NCBI RefSeq assembly: GCF_001544215.1
Contig: NZ_BCQB01000003.1
Span: forward strand, 1 to 64,000
Length of the DNA: 64,000 nt
Direction: 5' to 3'
From: Enterococcus durans NBRC 100479 = LMG 10746
GTDB taxonomy: Bacteria; Bacillota; Bacilli; Lactobacillales; Enterococcaceae
Each line of letters begins with the position of its first letter. Positions within the stretch are counted from its first letter, which is position 1. Under the pieces are notes generated by a model. The model did not search any database. It saw only the letters and a program-made list of their open reading frames with translations, and was not told the origin of the DNA. Of this stretch, positions 46,803 through 56,010 are shown in pieces. A program made the position numbers and the translations under genes.

Positions 46803-46817
46803 TTGCTTCCCTCTTTT

Positions 46818-47639
46818 CTAAAAAATACCGATCCATGAACCAGCAATGCCAAATATAGCTAATCCAATCAAGAACATTAAAGGTTTTACTTCTTTTTTCA
46901 ATAAATAGAACACAGCGCCAAATGCACCTAAGCATAAAATATTGGGAACAATATCATCGAAAATACTTTGCACAGTTACTGCATTTTCACCTGATCCGAT
47001 TTTCAAAGGAATATTGATACTGATCATCGTAGCAGTCATTGCACCAACTACCATCAATCCAATGATCGAAGCACCAAATGTCAAACTTTCCATCATTCCA
47101 TTTGCTTGGATTTTTTTTAAAAATCCGGTTCCCAATCGATAGCCCCAGCCAGTTGCTAAATAGCGAAGCAAAATGTGTGGGATATTAAAAATCAGAAGAA
47201 AAAGAATAGGCCCCAAGATGTTCCCTTGCAATGCAAGTGATGTGCCAACACCTGTAGCAATCAGGCGCAAAGTCCCCCAAAAGAAGGAATCTCCGATGCC
47301 AGCTAAAGGCCCCATGAGAGATGTTTTGATGCTATCGATAGCTGTCACATCAAACTCTGGATCATGTATATTTTCTTCTTCCATGGCGGCATTTATCCCT
47401 AAGATCAGGGTGACGATATGTGGCGTCGTATTGAAGAATTCTAAATGGCGTTTCAAGGCTGCAGCCATGTCCTCTTTCGTATGGTAAAGCTTTTTTAGGA
47501 TAGGGATGATCGCATATGCGTAAGCCATATTCATTTGTCGCTCATAATTCCAAGAAAATTCCATCTGAAAGGAACGCCAAAATACATGGTTCAATTCTTT
47601 TTTAGTGATACGATTCTTGTCTTGTTCAGAAGTCTTCAT
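46818..47639 (-). CDS. gfrD: Mannose-family PTS transporter subunit IID
   Basis: A 273-aa IID membrane subunit of a mannose-type PTS. Characteristic blocks are LNHVFWRSFQMEFSWNYERQ at the N-terminus, ALKRHLEFFNTTPHI near 61, SIKTSLMGPLAGIGDSFFWG near 100 and hydrophobic C-terminal helices. With IIC it forms the channel for the sugar-amine conjugate. Its start overlaps the gfrC end by 14 bases, indicating coupled translation. Confidence 0.92.
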   Translation of the reverse strand: MKTSEQDKNRITKKELNHVFWRSFQMEFSWNYERQMNMAYAYAIIPILKKLYHTKEDMAAALKRHLEFFNTTPHIVTLILGINAAMEEENIHDPEFDVTAIDSIKTSLMGPLAGIGDSFFWGTLRLIATGVGTSLALQGNILGPILFLLIFNIPHILLRYLATGWGYRLGTGFLKKIQANGMMESLTFGASIIGLMVVGAMTATMISINIPLKIGSGENAVTVQSIFDDIVPNILCLGAFGAVFYLLKKEVKPLMFLIGLAIFGIAGSWIGIF

Positions 47640-48405
47640 CTTCTTCTACCTCCCCTGCTGAAGTTTGAACAGCTGTCTTTTGAACATTCATGATGTTTAC
47701 TACTACTACTGCTAAAATGGCCCCAAAAATAGCAATTCCAGTAACTGGTATCTTCAAGTAAGAAGCCAAAGCAAATCCTAAAAAGAAATAAGGCACTACT
47801 TTTTTATTGATTAATAGGCGGGCTAACATCGCAAATCCTAATGCTGGAATCAATCCCGTAGCAACAGTTAATCCGTTTTGAACAAAATCAGGGATTTTTT
47901 CTAGCAGACTGCCGATCGTATTGCTTCCCACCATATAGGAAATCGTCACAATTAGACCTAACATAAGGGACAGTCCAAACCCAGCGAGTAAATGCATATG
48001 TTCAACGCCTTTGTAATTTCCCTCTTCTGCATAACGATCTGCTTTATGGGTCATCAACGGGATTAATAAACCTAAATAAACATTTTTCAAAATCAAAGTG
48101 AGCGTTGCAATCGGCAACCCTAATAATAGAGCTGTTTCTGTTCCTGCTCCTGCAGTGATTGCAAATGCTGTTCCTAAAATACCGCCCGTCACAACATCTG
48201 GTGGGATAGAGGCACCAACTGAAAATGAACCAATAAAAGCTAACTCTAAAGTGGCCCCCATGATGACACCTGCCTTAACATCACCTAACACGATCCCGGT
48301 AAATAATCCCGTGACAATTGGCCGAGAAAGCAGGGAAGTACCTAACGCATATTCTGATTGTGCAATAAAAGCAACTAGTCCTAAAAGAACCGCTTGTAGG
48401 ATCAT
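47626..48405 (-). CDS. gfrC: Mannose-family PTS transporter subunit IIC
   Basis: A 259-aa IIC subunit with about seven hydrophobic segments. The conserved GLFTGIVLGDVKAGVIMGAT (residues 33-52) and SVGASIPPDVVTGGILGTAF (about 56-75) blocks are typical of ManY-like proteins. AAGGAAGG precedes the ATG. Placed between IIB and IID in the standard order. Confidence 0.92.
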   Translation of the reverse strand: MILQAVLLGLVAFIAQSEYALGTSLLSRPIVTGLFTGIVLGDVKAGVIMGATLELAFIGSFSVGASIPPDVVTGGILGTAFAITAGAGTETALLLGLPIATLTLILKNVYLGLLIPLMTHKADRYAEEGNYKGVEHMHLLAGFGLSLMLGLIVTISYMVGSNTIGSLLEKIPDFVQNGLTVATGLIPALGFAMLARLLINKKVVPYFFLGFALASYLKIPVTGIAIFGAILAVVVVNIMNVQKTAVQTSAGEVEEDEDF

Positions 48406-48422
48406 AATTTAACCTTCCTTTC

Positions 48423-48893
48423 TCATAAAACTTCTTTGGCAGCTACTTTTTTGTCTGCAGGCACTTGACGGATTTCAACTTCTACTTGATCCGTCAGCAA
48501 CTGTTTCAATAATTCTTCTTCTTCGGGTAAAACATTGACCGCTTTTCCTAAACTTCTCGTTCCTTCTTTCGCTTTGATCCCTCCTAAATTGATGTGTTTG
48601 ATCTCAGGGCAAGCTTTTGCTAATGCATAGGCATCTTTGATCGATTCCACCACAATGAATAATTTGTATTTATCTGTGACACCACTTTGCAACGCACTGA
48701 TTGAATCTTGAATCGATTTGATCACTAACTTTACGCCCTGTGGTTTAGCCAATTTGATTGTTGTTTTACGTATTTCATTCTTTGGTACATCATCATTTGC
48801 AATCAAAATACAATCTGCTCCGATTGCCTGTGTCCAAGAAAATGCAACTTGACCATGTAATAAACGGTGATCTACTCTTGTTAAAATAATCAT
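48423..48893 (-). CDS. gfrB: Mannose-family PTS transporter subunit IIB
   Basis: A 156-aa cytoplasmic IIB domain with the N-terminal RVDHRLLHGQVAFSW block; the histidine of LLHGQ (residue 13) is the phosphorylation site. It accepts phosphate from IIA and passes it to the incoming sugar moiety. TAGGAGGGG precedes the ATG. IIA and IIB are separate proteins here, not fused as in ManX. Confidence 0.92.
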   Translation of the reverse strand: MIILTRVDHRLLHGQVAFSWTQAIGADCILIANDDVPKNEIRKTTIKLAKPQGVKLVIKSIQDSISALQSGVTDKYKLFIVVESIKDAYALAKACPEIKHINLGGIKAKEGTRSLGKAVNVLPEEEELLKQLLTDQVEVEIRQVPADKKVAAKEVL

Positions 48894-48905
48894 TTGATAC
48901 CCCTC

Positions 48906-49325
48906 CTAAAATTCTTCTTCTTCGATTTTTGTTTTTATGCTTTCATTGCAGAACTGGATCGTTTCTTTCGACTCACGTAATGCTCGTTGAATCAATTCAG
49001 TGATTGAATCTACCATTTCGACTTGTGCGACGATCTCAATCAACAAAGGTAAATTCAATCCAGCAATCAAATAGATGTTTGGTTGATCAATATATTGTAA
49101 AATTTCATTATTCACGCTTCCGCCAAACAAATCGGTCAAAATGATCAACTCTTTTCCTTTATATTCCTCGATCAATCGTTTAACTGATTTGGTCAGATCA
49201 AATGATTCAGACATATAACAATCTAAAGCAGTGATCGAATGATGCGTCCCATAGATAAGCTCCAACGAATTTAAAATGCCCGAAGCAAAATGTCCATGGG
49301 AAGCAATGATGATTTTTTTTTCCAC
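48906..49325 (-). CDS. gfrA: Mannose-family PTS transporter subunit IIA
   Basis: A 139-aa IIA domain. The phosphoryl-accepting histidine lies in IIASHGHFASGI (about residue 10-12), and LTDLFGGSVNNEI near 65 is a typical IIA-Man block. GTG start at 49325 after AGAGGTG. First gene of the structural operon, directly downstream of the sigma-54 promoter. Confidence 0.9.
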   Translation of the reverse strand: MEKKIIIASHGHFASGILNSLELIYGTHHSITALDCYMSESFDLTKSVKRLIEEYKGKELIILTDLFGGSVNNEILQYIDQPNIYLIAGLNLPLLIEIVAQVEMVDSITELIQRALRESKETIQFCNESIKTKIEEEEF

Positions 49326-49358
49326 TTTAACACCTCTTTCTTACTCTCAATTTAAATA

Positions 49359-49395
49359 AAGCAAGATACATGCCAAAAATAGTGGCCGTATCTTG
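49359..49395 (-). promoter_or_regulatory. Sigma-54 promoter of gfrABCDEF inside a hairpin
   Basis: On the minus strand TTGGCATGTATCTTGCTT (49376-49359) fits the -24/-12 consensus TGGCAC-N5-TTGCW with one mismatch. The words CAAGATAC (49362-49369) and GTATCTTG (49388-49395) around it form an imperfect hairpin that can also act as terminator for gfrR. Activation by the adjacent sigma-54-type regulator is expected. Confidence 0.85.
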
Positions 49396-49401
49396 TTTTG
49401 A

Positions 49402-52170
49402 TCAGAATTCTTCGTCTTTCCCTATCTTCTCTTCAATATTTATCAAAATATCATAGATATAGGCTACCTCTGAAGTAGGAATCTTGACACTGTAATGTTC
49501 TTCGATGACACTAAATGCTTCTTTTATAGAATCAAACATTTCTTTTTGACACTTCGATATCGTCTCTTGACCGTGATAATTTTCAATGGGAATTTGTCGG
49601 ATCAGGCGTTCAATCAAACAGCTGACATGGACGTAAAGCGCGATCTTTTTTGGTGTATTGATGTCTGTAGCCAATCTAAGTTCTAATTCACGTACGAAAT
49701 ATTCGATCTCTGTCATTACTTTTTCCGTATCCAGAATCGTGACCGAATCTAAAACTTTTTCCAATGAAAAATTACGTACGAAGCGCTGATCAAAATCTCC
49801 CCTTTCTTTTTCGGGAAAAATTGGCACTAACCATTCAGTGAGCTGATCCATTTGTTCGCCTGAGATCAAGGACTCTATAGATAAATAGGGCGTAACTTCA
49901 ATTTGCGGATTCATCGTTCCAATGACGCCTATGACATCATACATTGAGAAAACAGTTTCTTTTTTCTTTCTTTCAGCTAACACATGATATTCGTAGGGCA
50001 TAATTTTTAGCGCATGATTTGTTGGCAAACTTTTTTCCAATAATTCAGCCATATGAGTGGCTGTGCCTATCCCCGTGGCGCAAGTGACGAGTAATGCTTT
50101 TGGTTTATGTTTTTCAGGATAGATGATCTTCCATTCTGATTTTGTAGCATCAACGGCTTGCTGAACGATCGTCTCTAGATCCAAAAGGTTCTGCATTCTT
50201 TCACCGATCGTGATCGCTAAGGGTGTCGTCACGTTATTCAAGATCACGATCGGTGCAAATACTTGATCTTTAAATAATTGATAGATTTCCTTCAAAGAAC
50301 CCATGTCCACTAGGATGATCAAGCCGTTCGATAGATCATGATGGTTACTGTAATCAATGATTTCATTCGCAATTTGTTGTGGCGTCACATCTAGTGGCAT
50401 GTCAAATGATTCAAATAGATCTTGTCCTAATAAACGATTCGCGACATTTGCCATACTGCTGGCTGTTGCATACCCGTGTGCGGCTATGATCGCTTTGGGG
50501 ATGCTTTGCTCTTTTGACCATTTCGTCCGTTTCAGATAGATCGTTAAAATTATTTTATCCAACAACGTGCTATCTAAATCTAGTTTTGAATGCGTCAACT
50601 CCAAAATACGCGTAGCATACTGATAATTCGCTGGATAAAGTAGCTCTAATTGCTGGGATAATCCCTTCATTAATTGAAGGATTTCCTCTTCATCTGGTAG
50701 CCATTTGACTGTACTACGCTGATACAGATAATAACTTAATGCATACACGGTGTTCCCATCAAATCTGATTTGATAGGCACTTTCCATCTGTTTCAGCGTT
50801 TCACGGATCGTATGCATCCAATAGACCAGTAATTCATGCTTTTCTTGTCGGCTTGTCTCAAAGAGCAAAAAATCAAATAAATGCACAACTTCTTCTTTTA
50901 GTTTATCCTCGCAATTGTTCAAAGAGGTTCCACTTTTTTTGAAAGTCAAAAGCAACTCTTCAAAACAGCGAATGATCCGCTCTTGTTCTGGCTGCCTTTT
51001 TTCCATTAAATATTCAAGGTTCTGTTTATCAGTGATCCATACATCTGATTGGGTCGAATTATTATTGGGAGAAAGCGTTAAGAGATATTTTTGCAGATGT
51101 TGCAGTTTGATACATAGCTTATCTTCTTCTTTCTGCTCTGCAAATGCTTTTGCTACCGCAACCTTGACGTTATTCTTCAATTCTCCGATATTGCCGCTAA
51201 AATCCTGATTCGATAAAATCGTCAGTACTTGTCCGCTTACTTTCATTGGATACTTGATTTTTCGCTGTTCAGCTAAAAAAAAGGAATAGATCAATTCCAG
51301 TCGTTCTTCTTTTTGTCGTTCTTTTAAAGAAGGTAAGTCGATTTTGATCGGTATCCTACGTGTAAAAGTGTGGAGAAAATGGCTTGTTACTTCTTCTGTT
51401 GTTGCAAAGAACAAGCGAACATCGACTTTTCTTGCATGGTTCGTATCTCCCATGCGATAAATGATTCCTTTATCTAAATACGTAAACAACTTTTCTTGTC
51501 CTTCTGGACTTAATCGATGGACTTCATCCAAAAAGAGGATACCTCCATCTGCGGCCTCAAATGCACCTATTTTATCTTGAACTGCACCTGTATAAGCACC
51601 TGTGACATGACCAAATAGATTACTTGTTAACAATTCTGGATTATCCGCATATTGCGCACAATTCAATGTGATGAGGGGGGCATTTTCTGTCAGCAGATCA
51701 TATTCCAAACAATATTGATAAATAATGTTTACAAGATAGCTTTTACCAGTCCCACTTTCTCCTGTAAGTAAGACAGGAAGTCCCCCATCAGGATAAAAAA
51801 GAGCGGTTTTGATTTGCTCGATACTTTCTTTGAGACTGGCGTCATGACCGATCACTAATGAAAATAAATCTTTACTGCGCGCAAATATTGGTTTTTCTTC
51901 CTTTATTTTATTTGTCGAAGAATAGAACGTCTTGCTTAAAGGAAAAAATTGATGTTCAAACGCACTTTTATGAAAATAATAAACCGGTCGTGAGTTCACT
52001 TTTACTAGCAACTCTTCCTCATTTAATTGATTTAAATAATGGCTGATCGTATTTCGTTTCACGTTGAAATATTCTGCCAATTTCTTCGCTGTAAACACAT
52101 CGCTTATCTGATCGATATCGATAAAAGCAGTTTGATTCTCTAAATAAGTCAGAATTTCTTTTTTTAGCAT
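49402..52170 (-). CDS. gfrR: LevR-family sigma-54-dependent PTS-controlled activator
   Basis: A 922-aa activator. N-terminal winged HTH: about 1-65. AAA+ domain: about 100-340, with Walker A GESGTGKS, the sigma-54-contacting loop GAYTGA (GAFTGA variant) and Walker B GGILFLDEVH. Then PRD1, an EIIA-Man-like domain (IIAAHGYATASSMANV near 565), an EIIB-like segment (LLVTCATGIGTATHM near 695) and a C-terminal PRD2 with conserved histidines. Phosphorylation of these domains by PTS proteins couples expression to sugar flux. ATG 52170 follows GAGAGGTG; GTG at 52179 overlaps it. Encoded upstream of its target operon. Confidence 0.93.
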   Translation of the reverse strand: MLKKEILTYLENQTAFIDIDQISDVFTAKKLAEYFNVKRNTISHYLNQLNEEELLVKVNSRPVYYFHKSAFEHQFFPLSKTFYSSTNKIKEEKPIFARSKDLFSLVIGHDASLKESIEQIKTALFYPDGGLPVLLTGESGTGKSYLVNIIYQYCLEYDLLTENAPLITLNCAQYADNPELLTSNLFGHVTGAYTGAVQDKIGAFEAADGGILFLDEVHRLSPEGQEKLFTYLDKGIIYRMGDTNHARKVDVRLFFATTEEVTSHFLHTFTRRIPIKIDLPSLKERQKEERLELIYSFFLAEQRKIKYPMKVSGQVLTILSNQDFSGNIGELKNNVKVAVAKAFAEQKEEDKLCIKLQHLQKYLLTLSPNNNSTQSDVWITDKQNLEYLMEKRQPEQERIIRCFEELLLTFKKSGTSLNNCEDKLKEEVVHLFDFLLFETSRQEKHELLVYWMHTIRETLKQMESAYQIRFDGNTVYALSYYLYQRSTVKWLPDEEEILQLMKGLSQQLELLYPANYQYATRILELTHSKLDLDSTLLDKIILTIYLKRTKWSKEQSIPKAIIAAHGYATASSMANVANRLLGQDLFESFDMPLDVTPQQIANEIIDYSNHHDLSNGLIILVDMGSLKEIYQLFKDQVFAPIVILNNVTTPLAITIGERMQNLLDLETIVQQAVDATKSEWKIIYPEKHKPKALLVTCATGIGTATHMAELLEKSLPTNHALKIMPYEYHVLAERKKKETVFSMYDVIGVIGTMNPQIEVTPYLSIESLISGEQMDQLTEWLVPIFPEKERGDFDQRFVRNFSLEKVLDSVTILDTEKVMTEIEYFVRELELRLATDINTPKKIALYVHVSCLIERLIRQIPIENYHGQETISKCQKEMFDSIKEAFSVIEEHYSVKIPTSEVAYIYDILINIEEKIGKDEEF

Positions 52171-52188
52171 TTTTTTCACCTCTCTCCA

Positions 52189-52216
52189 ATAATAGAAAAC
52201 GCATTCATTTTGTCAA
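52189..52216 (-). promoter_or_regulatory. Promoter of gfrR
   Basis: On the minus strand TTGACA (52216-52211), a 16-base spacer and TATTAT (52194-52189). The transcript would start shortly before the ribosome binding site. Confidence 0.65.
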
Positions 52217-52265
52217 TAAAAGATTTTGTTTTTTTCACCATTGATTCAAAAAAAGCGGAACAATC

Positions 52266-52281
52266 AGCGAAAACGTTAAAT
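52266..52281. promoter_or_regulatory. Possible cre-like site upstream of gfrR
   Basis: CGAAAACGTTAAA resembles the CcpA operator core (TGNAAACGNTNNCA) with about two mismatches. It lies upstream of the gfrR promoter and of the divergent ABC exporter. Weak evidence. Confidence 0.3.
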
Positions 52282-52483
52282 TCACTTTAAAGTTTCATTT
52301 ATGAAAAGGCTTGTTCACTTTTCATTCTAAATTTCATAAGCTACAATGTGAGAGTACCTACTTATATATAGGAATGAATTCATTTAGATATCTTTATTGA
52401 TATCCAATATGTTCAAGCAGCTAAAAAACCATTACTTCTTTTCTGGATAGTGATTAGCTGAAAACTTTGTTAGGAGGAATCAT

Positions 52484-54199
52484 ATGATTCAATTATTACG
52501 TTATGCAAAAGATTATCGTAAACAGATCATTTTAGGCCCAGTATTCAAGTTCTTTGAAGCTGTGTTCGAATTGATCCTGCCTCTTTTGATGGCGTCTTTG
52601 ATCGATAATGGGCTTAAAATGAACGATCGAGGAATGATTATCAAAATGGGGGTCTGGATGATCGCTATGTCAGTGATTGGCTTAGTTTGTGCCATCATCT
52701 GTCAATATTACGCATCGGTTGCTTCCCAAGGGTTCGGTACCGAACTGCGCAATCAGCTAATCAAAAAAATCAATTCATTTTCACATAGTGAACTGAACCA
52801 CTTTGGAACAGATACGCTGATCACACGAATGACAAATGATATCAATCAATTACAGCTGGCTCTCGCAATGGTCATCCGTTTGTTGATCCGTGCTCCTTTT
52901 TTAAGTATCGGCTCAGTAGTCATGGCATTTGTCATTGATTGGGAAGTGGGCTTATTTTTCTTAGCACTATTACCTATTTTTTCAGTTATTTTATATTTTA
53001 TTATCAAAAAAACAATTCCTCTTTATCAAAAGGTACAAGAAAAATTAGATCGCCTAAACGCAACTGTTAGTCAAAATCTAAGTGGTGTACGTGTGATCCG
53101 TGCATTTTCTCGTACAGCTACAGAAATCGATACATTCAATAACGACACTGATGATCTGGCAAAGAATTATCTTCGTGTTTCGAATATTTCTGCTCTATTA
53201 TCTCCTGCAACCACTTTGATTATGAACGTGGGGATCATCTGTCTATTGACCGTGGGGGGAATCAAAGTCAACATTGGTAATTTACAACAGGGACAAGTCT
53301 TAGCCTTGATCAATTATATGAATCAAATGTTATTGGCACTAATCGTCGTCTCTAATCTAGTGGTCATTTTTACAAGAGCCGAAGCTTCAGGAAATCGAAT
53401 CAAAGAAGTGTTAGCCACAGAAAATACCATTGTTGATGCCGCTGAACCTCTCACTCCTGATTTCCACTCTCAGAATATGATCCAATTCGATCATGTTGAT
53501 TTTCGCTATACACCAGATTCTGGCTTAGCCTTACAAGATATCACCTTCCAGCTAAAAAGAAAGACAGTCCTTGGGATCATTGGTCCTACTGGTAGCGGGA
53601 AAACCACATTGACTCAATTGATTCCTCGCTTCTATGATGTTAGCGCTGGTGCTATTTCCTTTGCCGAAGTCGATGTACGTTCTTGGGACCTTGATTCTTT
53701 AAGACACCAAATTTCACAAGTACCGCAGACTTCTGTCTTGTTTACTGGAACGATTCGTGAAAATCTACAGTGGGGAAAACAAGAAGCGAGCGATGAAGAA
53801 TGTTGGGAAGCTTTACGGATTGCACAAGCAGAAGATTTCGTTCGCCAACTCCCTAAAGGTTTGGATACTAAAGTAATGGAGAACGGAAAGAATTTTTCTG
53901 GTGGACAAAAGCAGCGACTAACCATCGCACGTGCATTGATTGCCAAACCAGAATTGCTTATCCTAGATGATTCGTTGAGCGCTCTCGATTATCAAACCGA
54001 TCTAAATCTGAGAAAAGCGTTACAAACGTCATTGGACAGCACCGTGATCATCATCTCGCAACGGATCCGCTCGATTCAAGAAGCACATACGATTTTAGTA
54101 ATGGATCAAGGAAAAATCGTGGCTCAAGGTACTCACGAAGATCTACTAGCGCATTCAGAAGAATACCGCGAAATCGTCGCCTCACAGGAGGAAGCATAG
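52484..54199 (+). CDS. Heterodimeric ABC exporter subunit with degenerate ATP site
   Basis: A 571-aa half-transporter: six membrane helices (about 15-300) followed by an ATPase domain. Walker A is GPTGSGKTT near 368, the signature FSGGQKQRL near 471, and Walker B LLILDDSLSALD near 490. The catalytic Glu after Walker B is Asp, so this is the degenerate-site subunit of a heterodimer, like LmrC/EfrC. It probably exports drugs or lipophilic compounds. AGGAGG precedes the ATG; the partner gene starts directly after the stop. Confidence 0.9.
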   Translation: MIQLLRYAKDYRKQIILGPVFKFFEAVFELILPLLMASLIDNGLKMNDRGMIIKMGVWMIAMSVIGLVCAIICQYYASVASQGFGTELRNQLIKKINSFSHSELNHFGTDTLITRMTNDINQLQLALAMVIRLLIRAPFLSIGSVVMAFVIDWEVGLFFLALLPIFSVILYFIIKKTIPLYQKVQEKLDRLNATVSQNLSGVRVIRAFSRTATEIDTFNNDTDDLAKNYLRVSNISALLSPATTLIMNVGIICLLTVGGIKVNIGNLQQGQVLALINYMNQMLLALIVVSNLVVIFTRAEASGNRIKEVLATENTIVDAAEPLTPDFHSQNMIQFDHVDFRYTPDSGLALQDITFQLKRKTVLGIIGPTGSGKTTLTQLIPRFYDVSAGAISFAEVDVRSWDLDSLRHQISQVPQTSVLFTGTIRENLQWGKQEASDEECWEALRIAQAEDFVRQLPKGLDTKVMENGKNFSGGQKQRLTIARALIAKPELLILDDSLSALDYQTDLNLRKALQTSLDSTVIIISQRIRSIQEAHTILVMDQGKIVAQGTHEDLLAHSEEYREIVASQEEA

Positions 54200-54200
54200 T

Positions 54201-55964
54201 ATGAAAACAAAAAAAATCTCTTGGAAAATCCTTAGACGTTTTGTTCCTTATCTTACGGCTTATTCCAAAGACATTTGGTTAGCTATCCTGTTAGGGATCA
54301 TCAATGGGATCGCGACTGTTGTTATGACCTTACAGATTGGTCAAAGTATCGATCAAATAATTGGTGTCGGTCAGGTTAGATTCACTAAGCTTTTCCACTT
54401 ACTTTTACTATCTGGCGGTATCGTTTTGATCAATGTAGTCAGTCAGTGGCTGATCCAGGTCTTGAGTAACCGTCTGGCTTATCTTTCAGTAGCTAAACTT
54501 AGAAAAGATGCATTTGCTCGTCTGAATAAATTGCCCCTTCGCTACTACGATCAAAATTCTCATGGGAATATCGTCAGTCGTTTTACAAATGACATGGACA
54601 ACATCTCCATTGCCATATCAGCCGCCTTCAATCAATTATTCGCAGGTGTAGCGATTATCGTTTTATCCTTTATCTTTATGTTAAGATTAAGTCCTTTGTT
54701 GACTTTGGTGGTTGTTTGTTCGACGCCAATCATCTTTCTGGTTAGTTGGATCGTAGCTCGAGCTTCTCAAAATGATTTCGACAATCAACAAAAGATCATT
54801 GGAAACATCTCTGGATTCGTTACCGAAAGAATCGGAAATCAAAAGATAATCAAAGCTTTCCAACAAGAAGAAGTGAATCAGCAACAATTTAGAGTATTGA
54901 ACGCAGATCTCTACGAAAAAGGCCAACGTGCTCAATTTTCATCTTCATTAACCAATCCTTCTTCACGTTTTATTGATCATATGGCTTATCTATCTATCGG
55001 TTTAGTGGGCGGGTTGCTTGCGCTAAGAAGTGGGTCAGCGATCACTGTCGGTGTGATTTCAAGCTTTACGATCTACTCCAGTCAATTTTCAAAACCGTTC
55101 ATTGAGCTTTCAGGTATCACTACTCAAATACAGACAGCTTTTTCTGGTTTAGAACGAGCGTTTGAATTGATTGACCAACCTGAAGAAACACCTGATGATC
55201 CAGATGCGTATGCTTTGAATCCAGACACGATCAAAGGAGAAGTCGTCTTCAATCATGTTTCTTTTTCCTATGAACCAAAACAACGTCTGATCGAAAATTT
55301 CAACTTCAAAGCTGAACCAGGTCAAACAATTGCGATCGTAGGAAAAACTGGAGCAGGAAAATCAACGTTAGTCAACTTGTTGATGCGTTTTTATGAGACC
55401 ACTTCTGGTTATATCACTATTGACGACTATGACATCAGACATATCCAAAGAGATACTTTACGAAAAAGCTTTGGTATGGTCCTACAAGACACTTGGTTAT
55501 TTGACAGTACATTAAGAGAAAACCTTCAGTACGGCAAGCCAGACGCTAGTGATGAGGAAATCAATCAAGCCTTAAAAGCTTCTTACATGTATGAATTTGT
55601 CGAACGTCTGCCAGAAAAATTAGATACTAAAATTGGCGGACAAGGCCTTAAAATCTCTGATGGGCAAAGACAACTATTGACCATTGCTCGTACAATGATC
55701 AGTAATCCGCCTATGCTAATCTTAGATGAAGCAACCAGTTCAGTCGATACATTGACCGAAAAGAAAATCCAAAATGCTTTTCTCGCCATGATGCAAGGAA
55801 AAACCAGTTTCGTCATTGCTCACCGTCTTTCAACAATCAAAAACGCCGACCAGATCCTTGTAATGGACCAAGGTGCAATCGTCGAGATGGGTACTCATGA
55901 TGAACTACTACAAAAAAATGGCTACTATCATCAGTTATACCAAGCACAATTTACAAAACAATAA
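54201..55964 (+). CDS. Heterodimeric ABC exporter subunit with canonical Walker B
   Basis: A 587-aa half-transporter. The N-terminal six-helix domain spans about 20-310. Walker A is GKTGAGKST near 380; the signature reads ISDGQRQLL near 482 instead of LSGGQ; Walker B with catalytic Glu is LILDEATSSVD near 502; the switch histidine (AHRLS) lies near 535. The altered signature faces the degenerate Walker B of the partner, so one site is dead and one active, the pattern of LmrCD/EfrCD-type multidrug exporters. The start overlaps the partner's end region (GGAGGAAGCATAGT before ATG). Confidence 0.9.
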   Translation: MKTKKISWKILRRFVPYLTAYSKDIWLAILLGIINGIATVVMTLQIGQSIDQIIGVGQVRFTKLFHLLLLSGGIVLINVVSQWLIQVLSNRLAYLSVAKLRKDAFARLNKLPLRYYDQNSHGNIVSRFTNDMDNISIAISAAFNQLFAGVAIIVLSFIFMLRLSPLLTLVVVCSTPIIFLVSWIVARASQNDFDNQQKIIGNISGFVTERIGNQKIIKAFQQEEVNQQQFRVLNADLYEKGQRAQFSSSLTNPSSRFIDHMAYLSIGLVGGLLALRSGSAITVGVISSFTIYSSQFSKPFIELSGITTQIQTAFSGLERAFELIDQPEETPDDPDAYALNPDTIKGEVVFNHVSFSYEPKQRLIENFNFKAEPGQTIAIVGKTGAGKSTLVNLLMRFYETTSGYITIDDYDIRHIQRDTLRKSFGMVLQDTWLFDSTLRENLQYGKPDASDEEINQALKASYMYEFVERLPEKLDTKIGGQGLKISDGQRQLLTIARTMISNPPMLILDEATSSVDTLTEKKIQNAFLAMMQGKTSFVIAHRLSTIKNADQILVMDQGAIVEMGTHDELLQKNGYYHQLYQAQFTKQ

Positions 55965-55965
55965 T

Positions 55966-56010
55966 AAAAAACAAGCAGTCTTCTGGGATGGGAAGACTGC
56001 TTGTTTTTTA
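55966..56010. terminator. Bidirectional terminator
   Basis: AAAACAAGCAGTCTTC and its near-perfect complement with T-runs on both sides, between the convergent ABC exporter and folT. Confidence 0.92.

Noticed and set aside
47173-47487. 104-codon plus-strand reading antisense to gfrD (and similar antisense readings in gfrC, galU, rsmA)
   Set aside because: Shadows of strong conserved coding regions in the opposite strand; no start signals.
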